Shown here: positions 10,199 to 19,072 of the stretch, in pieces | Numbering within the stretch: the stretch's first letter is position 1 | Layout: each line of letters opens with the position of its first letter | Assembly (NCBI GenBank): GCA_022843165.1 | Contig: JALHOD010000016.1 | Span: forward strand, 1 to 64,000 | Source: Pseudorhodoplanes sp. | GTDB lineage: Bacteria > Pseudomonadota > Alphaproteobacteria > Rhizobiales > Xanthobacteraceae | Length of the DNA: 64,000 bases | Direction: 5' to 3' | Translations under genes and position numbers: made by a program | Notes under the pieces: model-generated | The model's database searches: none | The model's input: only the letters and a program-made list of their open reading frames with translations | What the model was told of the DNA's origin: nothing

Positions 10199-11268
10199 GC
10201 GGCAGACCTTAGATTATCGCGTATTTGCTGGTCTGTTTCACAATCGCCGAACGCCAAATAGGCGTTCGCCAGACATTGCAGCGTGTCAGCCGGCGTGTCG
10301 GCCGTTAGCACATCGGCGCGATGCTTCTTGAGCAAGGCAACCGGCGCGCCGACGGTTTCGGCCGCCACATCAAGCGCAGACGACAGATGTTTTCTGGCGT
10401 GCTTGCGTCCGATCGCGACGCCGTGATGCGAGACCATCTCCTGATAGAGGGTGGAGACGATGTCGTATTGCGTGGACAGCACGGGATCCCTTTCGCGCTC
10501 GCCGGTTGACAGGAAGCGCGCAACCTGGCCTGGAAGCCATGGTCGCCCCTGTGCGGCCCGGCCGACCATCACCATGTCGGCGCCGGACGCCGCTAGCGCG
10601 CGCGCGGCCTGATCGGCGCTGCAGATGTCGCCGTTGACCACGATCGGGATTGACACGTTCCGCTTGACCGCGCGCACCGCGGACCAGTCGGCGTGACCTT
10701 TGTAGAACTGGCAGCGGGTCCGCCCATGCACGGTGATAAGCTGCACGCCGGCATTTTCGGCGCGGCGCGCCAGATCGGGGGCGTTGATCGAACGATCGTC
10801 CCAGCCGAGCCGCATTTTCAGTGTGACGGGAACTTTCACCGCCGCAACAGTCGCCTCGATCAATGTCAATGCATGGTCGAGATCGCGCATCAACGCGGAG
10901 CCAGATTGTCCATTGATGACGTGTTTGGCCGGACAACCCATATTGATATCAATGACGGCCGCACCGGAATCTTCCGCGATGCGCGCGCCTTCGGCCATCC
11001 AATGCGCCTCGCATCCCGCGATCTGCACGACATGGATGTCCACCCCCCGCCCTTCCGCACGCAACCTGGCGTCGCGGCGGCCTTCGACAAGCTTTTCGCT
11101 CGCAATCATTTCGGAAACGACGAGACCGGCGCCGAGGCGGGCGGCGAGCCGCCGAAAGGGGGCATCCGTGACACCCGACATGGGTGCGAGCACGACGCGG
11201 TTCGGCAAATCGATCTTGCCGATGGCGGTGCGATGGTGGTCGGCGACGGTGGCGCTCACGATCTGCAC
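10195..11268 (-). CDS. dusB: tRNA-dihydrouridine synthase DusB (NifR3)
   Basis: DusB reduces specific uridines in the tRNA D-loop with NADPH and FMN. The 357-residue protein has the TIM-barrel start [20 protein letters not shown] (22-41) and the catalytic cysteine C112 in [15 protein letters not shown]-type phosphate-binding residues appear as VVNGDI and [11 protein letters not shown]. It is the first gene of the ntr operon. The frame begins at a GTG; a second GTG at codon 4 is equally possible, and the N-terminus is longer than in some relatives. Confidence 0.96.
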   Translation of the reverse strand: MQIVSATVADHHRTAIGKIDLPNRVVLAPMSGVTDAPFRRLAARLGAGLVVSEMIASEKLVEGRRDARLRAEGRGVDIHVVQIAGCEAHWMAEGARIAEDSGAAVIDINMGCPAKHVINGQSGSALMRDLDHALTLIEATVAAVKVPVTLKMRLGWDDRSINAPDLARRAENAGVQLITVHGRTRCQFYKGHADWSAVRAVKRNVSIPIVVNGDICSADQAARALAASGADMVMVGRAAQGRPWLPGQVARFLSTGERERDPVLSTQYDIVSTLYQEMVSHHGVAIGRKHARKHLSSALDVAAETVGAPVALLKKHRADVLTADTPADTLQCLANAYLAFGDCETDQQIRDNLRSAA

Positions 11269-11413
11269 ATCATTTAGGCGACATTTTCTGACTGCTTAGA
11301 GTTTAGCCAAAGATGCCTTTAGCACAAGTGCTGCAGTGCAAAAAAGGTGAATCTTGCGAGTCGAGGGTGCCTGTGCGTTAGAAGGATGGCTCACCCAAAG
11401 GACACGCTGGCCG

Positions 11414-12586
11414 ATGCCTATCCCAGTTGCAGCATTGGTTCTCGCCGCCGGCCGCGGACATCGCAGCGGACCCGGAATACCGAAACAATACAGGGATTTG
11501 GGGCTGGACACGGCGCTGCGCGCCAGCCTCAGGCTATTTCTGACCCATCCCGGCATCAGGCGGATCCAGCCCGTCATTCACAGCGACGACCACGACCTGT
11601 TCAAGAAGGCCAGCCAAGGTTTTGAGCTTCCCACAGCTGTTTTGGGCGGGGCCACCCGGCAGGCCTCCGTGTTGGCGGGATTGAACGCTCTGGAGCCGTT
11701 GTCGCCCGATCTGGTTCTTGTGCATGACGCCGCCCGGCCCTTTGCGACCCCCCATCTGATCGATCGCGCCATTGTCGCTGGCCGAACGTCGGGGGCGGCG
11801 GTGCCGGCCATGCCAGTCAGCGACACCGTCAAGGAAGTGGATGGCGCCGGCCGCATCCGGCGCACGCTCGACCGTTCGGTCTTGCGCGTCGTCCAGACAC
11901 CGCAGGCTTTTGCATTCAAGCCGCTGCTCGCCGCCCACCGGCGCGCGGCCGATGCGGGGCATGCCGACTTCTCCGATGACGCCGCGATTGCGGAATGGGC
12001 CGGCATGATGGTCACGACGTTCGAGGGCGAAAGCACGAATATGAAGCTGACCACTCCCGAGGATTTTGATCGCGCGACTGAATTGCGGCAAGGCGACGTC
12101 CGCACCGCCATGGGATTCGACGTGCATGCCTTCGGGCCGGGCGACCACGTTGTGATCGGGGGCGTACGCATCCCTCACGACAAGGGTCTTGTCGGTCATT
12201 CCGATGCCGACGTCGCCCTGCATGCGCTGGTCGACGCCTTGCTCGGCGCGCTGGCCGACGGAGATATCGGCCAGCATTTCCCCCCCTCCGATCCGCAATG
12301 GAGGGGCGCATCCTCCGATGTCTTTCTCAAGTTCGCCGCCGACCGGGTGGCGGCGCGCGGGGGAAGGATCGCGCATATCGACCTGACCCTTGTCTGCGAG
12401 ACGCCAAAAATCGGACCGCATCGCGACGCAATGCGCGCGCGGATCGCGGAGATGGTCGCGATCGATGTGGCGCGCGTCTCGGTCAAGGCCACCACCAGCG
12501 AAGGCCTGGGCTTCACCGGGCGCGGCGAAGGCATCGCGGCCTATGCCAATGCAACCGTGCGGCTGCCCTGGGGGAATGCGTCATGA
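11414..12586 (+). CDS. ispDF: bifunctional IspD/IspF isoprenoid enzyme
   Basis: This fused enzyme catalyses two non-consecutive steps of the MEP pathway: CTP addition to MEP (IspD) and cyclisation to ME-cPP (IspF). The start taken is the ATG at 11414; upstream TTG extension looks untranslated. IspD occupies about residues 1-228 (LAAGRG at 9-14, IPKQY near 22-26, VHDAARPF near 103-110). IspF starts near 231 with GFDVHAF, where D236 and H238 bind zinc, and has [20 protein letters not shown] and the [13 protein letters not shown] end. Fusion is typical of alphaproteobacteria. It is divergent from dusB and overlaps cinA by 4 bases. Confidence 0.96.
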   Translation: MPIPVAALVLAAGRGHRSGPGIPKQYRDLGLDTALRASLRLFLTHPGIRRIQPVIHSDDHDLFKKASQGFELPTAVLGGATRQASVLAGLNALEPLSPDLVLVHDAARPFATPHLIDRAIVAGRTSGAAVPAMPVSDTVKEVDGAGRIRRTLDRSVLRVVQTPQAFAFKPLLAAHRRAADAGHADFSDDAAIAEWAGMMVTTFEGESTNMKLTTPEDFDRATELRQGDVRTAMGFDVHAFGPGDHVVIGGVRIPHDKGLVGHSDADVALHALVDALLGALADGDIGQHFPPSDPQWRGASSDVFLKFAADRVAARGGRIAHIDLTLVCETPKIGPHRDAMRARIAEMVAIDVARVSVKATTSEGLGFTGRGEGIAAYANATVRLPWGNAS

Positions 12587-13092
12587 TCGATGACGACATC
12601 GTCGCCGCCGCGCAAAGGCTGTTCGATATTTGCCGCCGCCGGAACCTGACGGTTGCCACCGCCGAATCCTGCACCGGCGGCTTGGTTGCCGGCACGCTTA
12701 CCGAGATTCCCGGCTCGTCGCATTTGCTGGATCGCGGCTTTGTCACCTATAGCAACCAGGCCAAGCAGGACATGCTCGGCGTACCGGAAAATATCCTGAA
12801 GCAATACGGCGCCGTCAGCCGCGAGACGGCCGAAGCGATGGCGAAAGGCGCGCTCGCCTACGCGCCGGTCGACCTGACAATCGCGATCACCGGTATTGCC
12901 GGCCCGACCGGCGACAAGGCCGGAAAACCGGTCGGTCTGGTGCATTTCGCCGCCGCCTCGCGTTCAGGCCATTTGGTCCATCGCGAAATGCAATACGGCA
13001 ATCCGGGCCGCGCCGAAGTGCGGAAACGCTCGGTGCTGCAGGCCTTCGTGATGCTGCACGATCTGGCCGAGCAAGAGCCAGCAAGCGACTGA
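12583..13092 (+). CDS. CinA C-terminal domain protein, nicotinamide-nucleotide amidase (PncC-like)
   Basis: The protein has 169 residues and corresponds to the CinA C-terminal domain alone, which in other bacteria deamidates nicotinamide mononucleotide in pyridine nucleotide salvage. AESCTGGL is at 27-34, then [19 protein letters not shown] and the [11 protein letters not shown] motif. The N-terminal MoCF domain of full-length CinA is absent, as in E. coli YgaD/PncC. The ATG overlaps the ispDF stop (ATGA), so the gene is translationally coupled. It converges on coq10 with only 6 bases between. Confidence 0.93.
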   Translation: MIDDDIVAAAQRLFDICRRRNLTVATAESCTGGLVAGTLTEIPGSSHLLDRGFVTYSNQAKQDMLGVPENILKQYGAVSRETAEAMAKGALAYAPVDLTIAITGIAGPTGDKAGKPVGLVHFAAASRSGHLVHREMQYGNPGRAEVRKRSVLQAFVMLHDLAEQEPASD

Positions 13093-13098
13093 CGCGGC

Positions 13099-13557
13099 TT
13101 ACGCCTTGCGGCGATAGACGATGTCGGCGCGGCGCTCGAATGCGTCCGAAAAGCGCCGGAACGCAGTCTCGAACATGGTTCCCATCAGGAATCCAAGCGT
13201 GCGGCTCTTGAACTCATACGAGATGAAGAACGTCACGTCGCTCGTCCGTTCCTGCACCGGGTGAAATTCCCAGCGGTTCTCCATCTTGCTGAACGGTCCG
13301 TGGAGATATTCCACCAGGATCTGCAGGTTGGCGCGATCAAGCGTGACGCGGCTGGTGAAACGCTCCTCGACCAGCTTGAACGACACCGTCATGTCGGCAA
13401 CGATGACCTGCACGCCTTCAGGTTCGTCGATGCGCTTGCGGATCTTCAGCGATTTGCAGAGCGGCACGAATTCCGGATAGCGCTCGACATCGGCGACCAG
13501 ATCGAACATGTCGGCGGCCGCGTGTCGCACCCGTCGCGTGGTGGAGAATTCGGGCAT
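13099..13557 (-). CDS. Coq10/RatA-type START-domain protein
   Basis: A 152-residue polyketide cyclase/START-like protein of the COQ10 family, which binds ubiquinone and supports its delivery to the respiratory chain. The gammaproteobacterial relative RatA was described as a ribosome-associated toxin, but the alphaproteobacterial proteins more likely do the Coq10 job. Typical features are the N-terminal TTRRVRHAAADMFDLVADVERYPEFVP block, here split at residues 6-33, and the C-terminal FETAFRRFSDAFERRA helix. It follows lipA by 6 bases on the same strand, a pairing I recall as common in Rhizobiales. Confidence 0.9.
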   Translation of the reverse strand: MPEFSTTRRVRHAAADMFDLVADVERYPEFVPLCKSLKIRKRIDEPEGVQVIVADMTVSFKLVEERFTSRVTLDRANLQILVEYLHGPFSKMENRWEFHPVQERTSDVTFFISYEFKSRTLGFLMGTMFETAFRRFSDAFERRADIVYRRKA

Positions 13558-13563
13558 CGGCGA

Positions 13564-14520
13564 TCAGCGCGACAGCTTCGCCTCGCGCGCCGCTTTCAGG
13601 CGCAGGAAGTCATCACCGGCATGGTGCGACGAGCGCGTCAGCGGCGAGGCCGACACCATCAGGAAGCCCTTGGCATAGGCGATGGTCTCGTAGGCATTGA
13701 ACTCCTCGGGCGTGACGAAACGCACGACCGGATGATGCTTCCTGGTCGGTTGCAGATATTGCCCGATGGTCAGGAAGTCGACATTGGCCGACCGCAGATC
13801 GTCCATCAGTTGCAGCACTTCGTTGCGCTCTTCGCCCAGCCCGACCATGATTCCGGACTTGGTGAACATCAAGGGATCGAGTTCCTTCACCCGCTGCAGC
13901 AGGCGGATGGAATGGAAATAGCGTGCACCGGGACGCACGGTCAGATAGCGCGAGGGCACCGTTTCCAGATTGTGGTTGAACACGTCCGGCTTTGCGGCAA
14001 CAACGACGTCAAGAGCACCATCTTTCCGCAAAAAGTCGGGCGTTAAAATCTCGATGGTGGTCGACGGACAGCGCACGCGGATGGCGCGGATGGTTTGCGC
14101 GAAATGCTCGGCGCCGCCGTCCGCGAGATCGTCACGATCAACCGAGGTGACCACGATGTGATTGAGGCCGAGCTTCAAGGTCGCTTCCGCCACATGTTCA
14201 GGCTCAAGCACATCGAGCGCGCCCGGCAGTCCCGTTTTCACATTGCAGAAGGCGCAGGCGCGGGTGCAGGTGTCGCCCATGATCATGAAGGTGGCGTGCT
14301 TCTTGTCCCAGCACTCGCCGATATTGGGACAGCCCGCCTCCTCGCACACCGTGACGAGCTTGTTGTCGCGCACAATCTTCTGGGTCTCGGCATAGCCCCT
14401 CGACACCGGCGCCCGCACCCGAATCCAGTCCGGCTTGGGCAGCGGGGCCACATCCGGCCGATGCGCCTTTTCGGGATGGCGCGGGCGCAGATTGGAAATG
14501 GTATCGATGATGACGGCCAA
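13564..14520 (-). CDS. lipA: lipoyl synthase LipA
   Basis: LipA is a radical-SAM enzyme that inserts two sulfurs into protein-bound octanoyl groups, making the lipoyl cofactor of PdhB/PdhC encoded nearby. With 318 residues it carries the auxiliary cluster ligands C59, C64 and C70 ([12 protein letters not shown]), the radical-SAM ligands C85, C89 and C92 (CTRACAFC) and the C-terminal [13 protein letters not shown] block. There is no ATG near the family start: a TTG at 14520 fits best, and another TTG at 14565 would add 15 unlikely residues. The use of TTG may limit expression. Confidence 0.96.
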   Translation of the reverse strand: MAVIIDTISNLRPRHPEKAHRPDVAPLPKPDWIRVRAPVSRGYAETQKIVRDNKLVTVCEEAGCPNIGECWDKKHATFMIMGDTCTRACAFCNVKTGLPGALDVLEPEHVAEATLKLGLNHIVVTSVDRDDLADGGAEHFAQTIRAIRVRCPSTTIEILTPDFLRKDGALDVVVAAKPDVFNHNLETVPSRYLTVRPGARYFHSIRLLQRVKELDPLMFTKSGIMVGLGEERNEVLQLMDDLRSANVDFLTIGQYLQPTRKHHPVVRFVTPEEFNAYETIAYAKGFLMVSASPLTRSSHHAGDDFLRLKAAREAKLSR

Positions 14521-14650
14521 GACGATATCCGGGGTGCGACAGCTCGAAACAAAATGTAGTGTCAATTACTTACGAGGCTCTTGCCGGGACCGCAAGGGAG
14601 CAAAAAGCGCTTGATTGACGACAGATATTCCAAAAACACAGGATATTCCC

Positions 14651-16111
14651 ATGAGCCGCCCACCCTTCACCCGCTTGGAATTCCTGCGCTATCTGTTCTG
14701 CCCGCCACTCTACGTCATGATGGTCCTGCTGGTCTGCGAGGCCCTCGCCTCTGCCACCACCACTTGGCTTGTTATTCGCGCTGGCCGCGACGTCGCCAAC
14801 GGCGACCTACTGGTGATGAACCTGATCTGGATCCTGGTGGTGCAGTCGGCCTCCTACGCAGTCGGTGCGATCAGCTGGGTGTTTGCGGAGCGGGCCGGAT
14901 TCCAAGCCTTCAGCCGCTACATGGCGCGTTTTGCCCGCGACAATCGCGGACAGACCAAGCTGCTGCACGACCGCCATGCGCGCGAGCAAGTCGAGCCCTT
15001 CCTGACAGGCGAAACCTTCCATTCCATTTTCAAGCTGATGTACGAGGTTGAATCGCAACTCAAGCTTCTGCTCGGCCTGATTTTCAATGCCATCGTGCTT
15101 GGCGTAGAGATCGACGGCTCGCTGCCGGTTGCCTATGGCGCGGTGTTCGTGATCCTGATGGCGATCCAGTGGTCGTTCCGCAAGCGCGTTGCGGACATCT
15201 ATCTCGAGAACCAGCGCCAGAACAATCGCGTCACCGCGCATGGCTATACTGCCTGGGACAACGTGTTCAGCGGCAACGGCTACAACCTCCATCTGTGGTA
15301 TGATGGGTTTAAATCGCGGCTGCGCGATTGCCTGCGTGCGCAGATTGCCGCAATCCTGACCCGCGAAGGCCTGAGCGCGACCGGCGCGATCATCGGGCTC
15401 ACCGTTGTCTTCGGGACCATGACCATGATTGCCATCCGCGATGTCGGCAACATCGAGGTGCTGATCGCGCTTGCCGCCACCCTGCCCCGCCAGATCGAGA
15501 TGACCAACGACGTGCATCAGCTGGCGACCGACTGGAATGATGTCCTCGCAGCATGGACCCGTATCGGCGGCGTCGCCGCCAATATGCGTCCCGAGCCCGA
15601 TCCCGCATTCGACGAACGCATCAAGTTCGACCGGCTGATCCTGCGGGAGGGCGATCGGGAAAAAGACTGCGCATCGGTACCCGACGCGCTCGCCCTGGTG
15701 CTGGCGCAGCCCACCGGTCGCATCAATATCCGCGGCGGTAACGGATCGGGAAAATCGACGCTGCTGTCGGCCCTGAAAGCCGATATCAAGAACCGCGCCT
15801 ATTACTGGCCCACCTCGGATCGCCTGGCGTTCCGCTTCACGGCGCTGTTGCCCGATGCCGGCGATGTCGATCTGGACGCGGACGGCGAAGTCATCGTGAA
15901 AAAGAAACGCAAGCGTCCCGGCTTTTCATCCGGCGAACGCCAAATCCGGTCGCTGCAGGAAATCGTCGCCCATACCGACGCGAAGATCTATCTGCTGGAC
16001 GAATGGGACGCCAATCTTGATCCGCGTAACCGCGCGGCGGCCGACGCGCTGGTGCAGGAGCTCGCCACCCGCGCGCGCGTGGTCGAGATATCGCATCGCG
16101 ACCGCGCGTGA
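14651..16111 (+). CDS. ABC-type half-transporter with a compressed ATPase domain
   Basis: A 486-residue protein with an exporter-like membrane half and a C-terminal ATPase. Hydrophobic segments are near residues 19-40, 55-80, 138-160, 160-178 and 240-290. The ATPase has Walker A GGNGSGKST at 362-370, an ABC signature variant FSSGERQ at 425-431, Walker B YLLDEWDANLD near 447-457 and an H-loop histidine at 482, after which the protein ends within four residues. Only about 55 residues separate Walker A and signature, against roughly 90-100 in ordinary ABC ATPases, so much of the helical subdomain is missing. The ATG at 14651 has AGGA eight bases upstream. Substrate unknown; it stands alone, divergent from lipA. 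Confidence 0.8.
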   Translation: MSRPPFTRLEFLRYLFCPPLYVMMVLLVCEALASATTTWLVIRAGRDVANGDLLVMNLIWILVVQSASYAVGAISWVFAERAGFQAFSRYMARFARDNRGQTKLLHDRHAREQVEPFLTGETFHSIFKLMYEVESQLKLLLGLIFNAIVLGVEIDGSLPVAYGAVFVILMAIQWSFRKRVADIYLENQRQNNRVTAHGYTAWDNVFSGNGYNLHLWYDGFKSRLRDCLRAQIAAILTREGLSATGAIIGLTVVFGTMTMIAIRDVGNIEVLIALAATLPRQIEMTNDVHQLATDWNDVLAAWTRIGGVAANMRPEPDPAFDERIKFDRLILREGDREKDCASVPDALALVLAQPTGRINIRGGNGSGKSTLLSALKADIKNRAYYWPTSDRLAFRFTALLPDAGDVDLDADGEVIVKKKRKRPGFSSGERQIRSLQEIVAHTDAKIYLLDEWDANLDPRNRAAADALVQELATRARVVEISHRDRA

Positions 16112-16124
16112 TCCAGGGTGCGGA

Positions 16125-16406
16125 TCAGGCCGACCGGCTGCGGATCATGCGCCAGATCCATAGAATGATGATCGCGCCGATGGCGGCAGCCACCAAGGTC
16201 CGCCAGAAGCCGAAGACCGGCACTTCCAGCACCTCGGCCAGCTTGCCGCCGACAAAAGCGCCGCAGATTCCGACCAGGATGTTGGTGAAGATGCCGTGAT
16301 CGGAGGCGGTGATCTTCTCGGCGATCCAGCCGGCGATCGCACCGATGATGATCATCATGAACAAGCCGACACCGGGCTGGCCCAGCGCATATTGAATGTC
16401 CCCCAT
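16125..16406 (-). CDS. GlsB/YeaQ/YmgE family small membrane protein
   Basis: A 93-residue, three-helix inner-membrane protein of the transglycosylase-associated (YeaQ/GlsB) family, usually linked to stress response; its biochemical role is unknown. The family pattern is clear: IIIGAIAGWIAEKI, then GIFTNILVGICGAFVGG, then a C-terminal helix AAAIGAIIILWIWRMI. The ATG at 16406 has a GGAGG ribosome site seven bases upstream, better than the longer frame start at 16436. It follows lpdA by 26 bases on the same strand and converges on the ABC gene with 13 bases between. Confidence 0.88.
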   Translation of the reverse strand: MGDIQYALGQPGVGLFMMIIIGAIAGWIAEKITASDHGIFTNILVGICGAFVGGKLAEVLEVPVFGFWRTLVAAAIGAIIILWIWRMIRSRSA

Positions 16407-16432
16407 CTTCGCCTCCGTTAGTCCCGTTGCGA

Positions 16433-17851
16433 TCACATATTCAGAACGCGCCCGTAGGCGTCGAGCACCGCCTCCTTCATCGTCTCCGAAATGGTCGGAT
16501 GCGGGAAGATGGTGTGCATCAACTCCTCTTCTGTCGTCTCCAGATTCATGGCGACCACAAAACCCTGGATCAGTTCGGTGACTTCGGCGCCGACCATATG
16601 TGCGCCGAGAAGCTGGCCGGTCTTCTTGTCGAAGATCACCTTGGTCATGCCCTGATCCTCGCCGAGCGCGATCGCCTTGCCGTTGCCAATGAAGGGGAAG
16701 CGTCCGACGCGGATGTCGTATTTTTTGTCCTTCGCCGCCTGCTCGGTAAGCCCGACCGAGGCGACCTGTGGATGACAGTAGGTGCAGCCGGGAATCAGTT
16801 CCTTCTTCATCGGATGCGGCTTGAGGCCCTTGATCGCCTCCACGCAGATCACGCCTTCATGCTCGGCCTTGTGCGCCAGCATCGGCGGACCTGCGACATC
16901 GCCGATGGCATAGACGCCCGGCACATTGGTCTTGCAATATCCGTCGATCGCGATGGTGCCACGGTCGGTCTTCACGCCAAGTTTTTCCAGGCCGAGATTC
17001 TCGATATTGCCCACGACGCCGACGGCGGAGATCACGCGATCGACAGTCATCTGCTCGGTCTTGCCCTTGCCATCGTCGATGGTGGCGGTGACGCTGTCGG
17101 CCTTCCTGTCGAGCTTGGTCACCTTGGCACCGGTGAGAATCTTGATGCCCTGCTTCTCGAATTGCTTGCGCGCGAACGCGGCGATCTCGGCATCTTCCAC
17201 CGGCAGGATCTGCGGCAGCACCTCGACGACCGTCACCTCGGAACCCATGGTGCGATAGAACGAGGCGAACTCGATACCGATCGCGCCCGAGCCGACGACC
17301 AGCAGCGATTTCGGCATCTTGTCGGGATTCATCGCCTCGAAATAGGTCCAGACCAGCTTCTTGTCGGGCTCAAGTCCGGGCAGCGCGCGCGGTCGCGCAC
17401 CGGTGGCGACGATAATGTGCTTGGCCTCATACCCGCCCGGCCCGAGCGAGCCCTTCGGCGCTTCGGTCTTCGACGCCTTCACCGTAACCTTGCCGGGCGC
17501 GTCGATGGTCGCCTCGCCCCAGATCACGCTCACCTTGTTCTTCTTCAGCAGGAAGGCGACGCCGGTATTCATGCGACCGGCGACGCCGCGCGAGCGCTTG
17601 ATCACGGCGGCCGGATCGAAACTCACATTCTGCGCGGCCAGGCCATAATCCTTGGCGTGCTGCATGTAATGGAAGATTTCCGCCGAACGCAGCAGCGCCT
17701 TGGTCGGGATGCAGCCCCAGTTCGAGCAGATGCCGCCGAGAAAATCGCGCTCCACGACCGCCGTCTTGAAGCCGAGCTGCGCGGCACGGATGGCGGTCAC
17801 ATAGCCGCCGGGGCCGGAGCCGATGATGAGGATGTCGAACGCTTCTGCCAC
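16433..17851 (-). CDS. lpdA: dihydrolipoyl dehydrogenase (E3)
   Basis: E3 reoxidises dihydrolipoyl groups of 2-oxoacid dehydrogenases with FAD and NAD+. The 472-residue protein shows the FAD fingerprint IIGSGPGGYVTAIRAA at about 10-25, the redox disulfide in GGICSNWGCIPTKALL, the NAD fingerprint VVGSGAIGIEFASF and the C-terminal HPHPTISE that provides the catalytic His-Glu pair. The CSNWGC sequence differs from the more common CLNVGC but keeps both cysteines. It is separated from pdhC by two binding-protein genes, although both are on the minus strand, and probably serves that complex. Confidence 0.96.
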   Translation of the reverse strand: MAEAFDILIIGSGPGGYVTAIRAAQLGFKTAVVERDFLGGICSNWGCIPTKALLRSAEIFHYMQHAKDYGLAAQNVSFDPAAVIKRSRGVAGRMNTGVAFLLKKNKVSVIWGEATIDAPGKVTVKASKTEAPKGSLGPGGYEAKHIIVATGARPRALPGLEPDKKLVWTYFEAMNPDKMPKSLLVVGSGAIGIEFASFYRTMGSEVTVVEVLPQILPVEDAEIAAFARKQFEKQGIKILTGAKVTKLDRKADSVTATIDDGKGKTEQMTVDRVISAVGVVGNIENLGLEKLGVKTDRGTIAIDGYCKTNVPGVYAIGDVAGPPMLAHKAEHEGVICVEAIKGLKPHPMKKELIPGCTYCHPQVASVGLTEQAAKDKKYDIRVGRFPFIGNGKAIALGEDQGMTKVIFDKKTGQLLGAHMVGAEVTELIQGFVVAMNLETTEEELMHTIFPHPTISETMKEAVLDAYGRVLNM

Positions 17852-17852
17852 T

Positions 17853-18095
17853 CTATGTCTCCGTACCCAAATTCCGTGCTGCCGCGCTGGCCCGCAGGCG
17901 CCGTCTCCTGTACCACGCTTCGAGGCACCCCATCACCACCAGAACCGCAACCCCGATCAGCGTGACCAGCACCCACAAATCCCGCAGCCAGTCAGTCGGG
18001 GAATAGCGGATGGCCGAGCCGATGATATTCCAGCCAAGCGGATTCAGGATCAGGATGGTCGCCGCAATCAGGGTGAGCCACGGCAGCCGTTTCAT
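17853..18095 (-). CDS. small two-helix membrane protein, unknown function
   Basis: An 80-residue protein with two predicted membrane helices (about 7-28 and 40-60) joined by a short loop and a basic C-terminal tail (YRRRRLR). It ends one base before the lpdA start and must be cotranscribed with it. No family is recognised. The tight coupling to lpdA, strand, start and composition all favour a real gene over chance. Confidence 0.65.
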   Translation of the reverse strand: MKRLPWLTLIAATILILNPLGWNIIGSAIRYSPTDWLRDLWVLVTLIGVAVLVVMGCLEAWYRRRRLRASAAARNLGTET

Positions 18096-18217
18096 GACCC
18101 CTCGTCACATTCAGCGCAGCGAATAAAGCCGGGGCGGCCGGGTTTGCCTTCTGCGGGCCTTTGAAGACGGCCGGATAGCAGGTTTATCCTGCAAAGAAAA
18201 CATGGGGGAGGACAATC

Positions 18218-18973
18218 ATGATAAGAGCCACCGCGAATCTCACTCTCTTGCTGGGACTGATCACTTTGTCGCCTTCCCTCGCCTCCCAAGCCTCCGCCGC
18301 CGAAATCAAGGTGTTCTGTACCCAGGCCTTGCGCACATCGCTGCTGGAACTGGCGCCCCGTTTTGAAAAGGCCACCGGCCACAAGGTGACGCTCGAAGTC
18401 GCCCCGTCCGGGCAACTCGTGAAGCGGCTGCGCGCCGGCGAGACCGCCGACCTGCTGATCGCCAACGCTCCCAATATCGACGAGCTCGCCAAGGACGGAC
18501 AGATTGCGGGCGGTCGCATCGATGTGGCGCGGGCGCAGGTCGGGCTCGCCATCAAGGCCGGCGGGAAACGGCCGGACATTTCGACGCCGGACGCAGTCAA
18601 GCGCGCCTTGCTGGAGGCGAAGGCGGTAGCCTATGTCGCGGGCGGATTGAGCGGCACATTGTTCGAGGCCGCCTTGACCAAGCTCGGAATCGCCGAAGAG
18701 ATCAAAAAGAAAGCGAAGATCGGCTCGCCCGCGGCCAAGTTCCTGGTGAGCGGCGAAGCCGATCTGGCCGCCCAGCAGATTTCCGAACTGATCGCCGTGC
18801 AGGGCGCGGAACTGCTCGGCCCCATGCCGGCCGAACTGGAAGTCATGACCCAGTTTTCCGTCGGCGTGCTTGCGGGCGCGAAGGAGAGCGAGATCGCGAA
18901 GGCGCTGATCGCGTTTTTGAAGACGCCCGAGGCGCAGGCCGTGGTCAGGGACAAGGGCCTTACGCCGGGGTGA
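18218..18973 (+). CDS. solitary ModA-like periplasmic substrate-binding protein
   Basis: A 251-residue periplasmic binding protein of the ModA/extracellular solute-binding type. A signal peptide covers about residues 1-28 (hydrophobic core LTLLLGLITL, cleavage near QASAAE). The mature start EIKVFCTQALRTSLLELAPRFEKATGHKV and SGQLVKRLRAGETADLLI follow the ModA pattern. The molybdate ligands cannot be assigned by eye, and no permease or ATPase lies nearby, so the substrate is uncertain. A strong GGGGGAGG ribosome site precedes the ATG. It faces opposite to lpdA and converges on the Bug gene. Confidence 0.82.
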   Translation: MIRATANLTLLLGLITLSPSLASQASAAEIKVFCTQALRTSLLELAPRFEKATGHKVTLEVAPSGQLVKRLRAGETADLLIANAPNIDELAKDGQIAGGRIDVARAQVGLAIKAGGKRPDISTPDAVKRALLEAKAVAYVAGGLSGTLFEAALTKLGIAEEIKKKAKIGSPAAKFLVSGEADLAAQQISELIAVQGAELLGPMPAELEVMTQFSVGVLAGAKESEIAKALIAFLKTPEAQAVVRDKGLTPG

Positions 18974-19072
18974 GTCAGTTGCCGAGCAGCCGAACAGGCG
19001 GCCGACGAGCAGGATCATCAGAGACAAATGCTTCGATAATCCCGCCCGCCATTGCCATGAAGCTGTCGGCGC

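Noticed and set aside
11269-11413. Sigma-54 promoter for the dusB-ntr operon
   Set aside because: No spacing of GG and GC doublets matching a -24/-12 element was convincing in the divergent region.
16427-17965. 512-residue open frame antisense to lpdA
   Set aside because: Histidine-, arginine- and leucine-rich composition typical of a reverse frame; lpdA on the other strand is unmistakable.
18092-19027. 311-residue open frame antisense to the ModA-like gene
   Set aside because: The plus-strand gene has a signal peptide and a strong ribosome site; this frame has neither.
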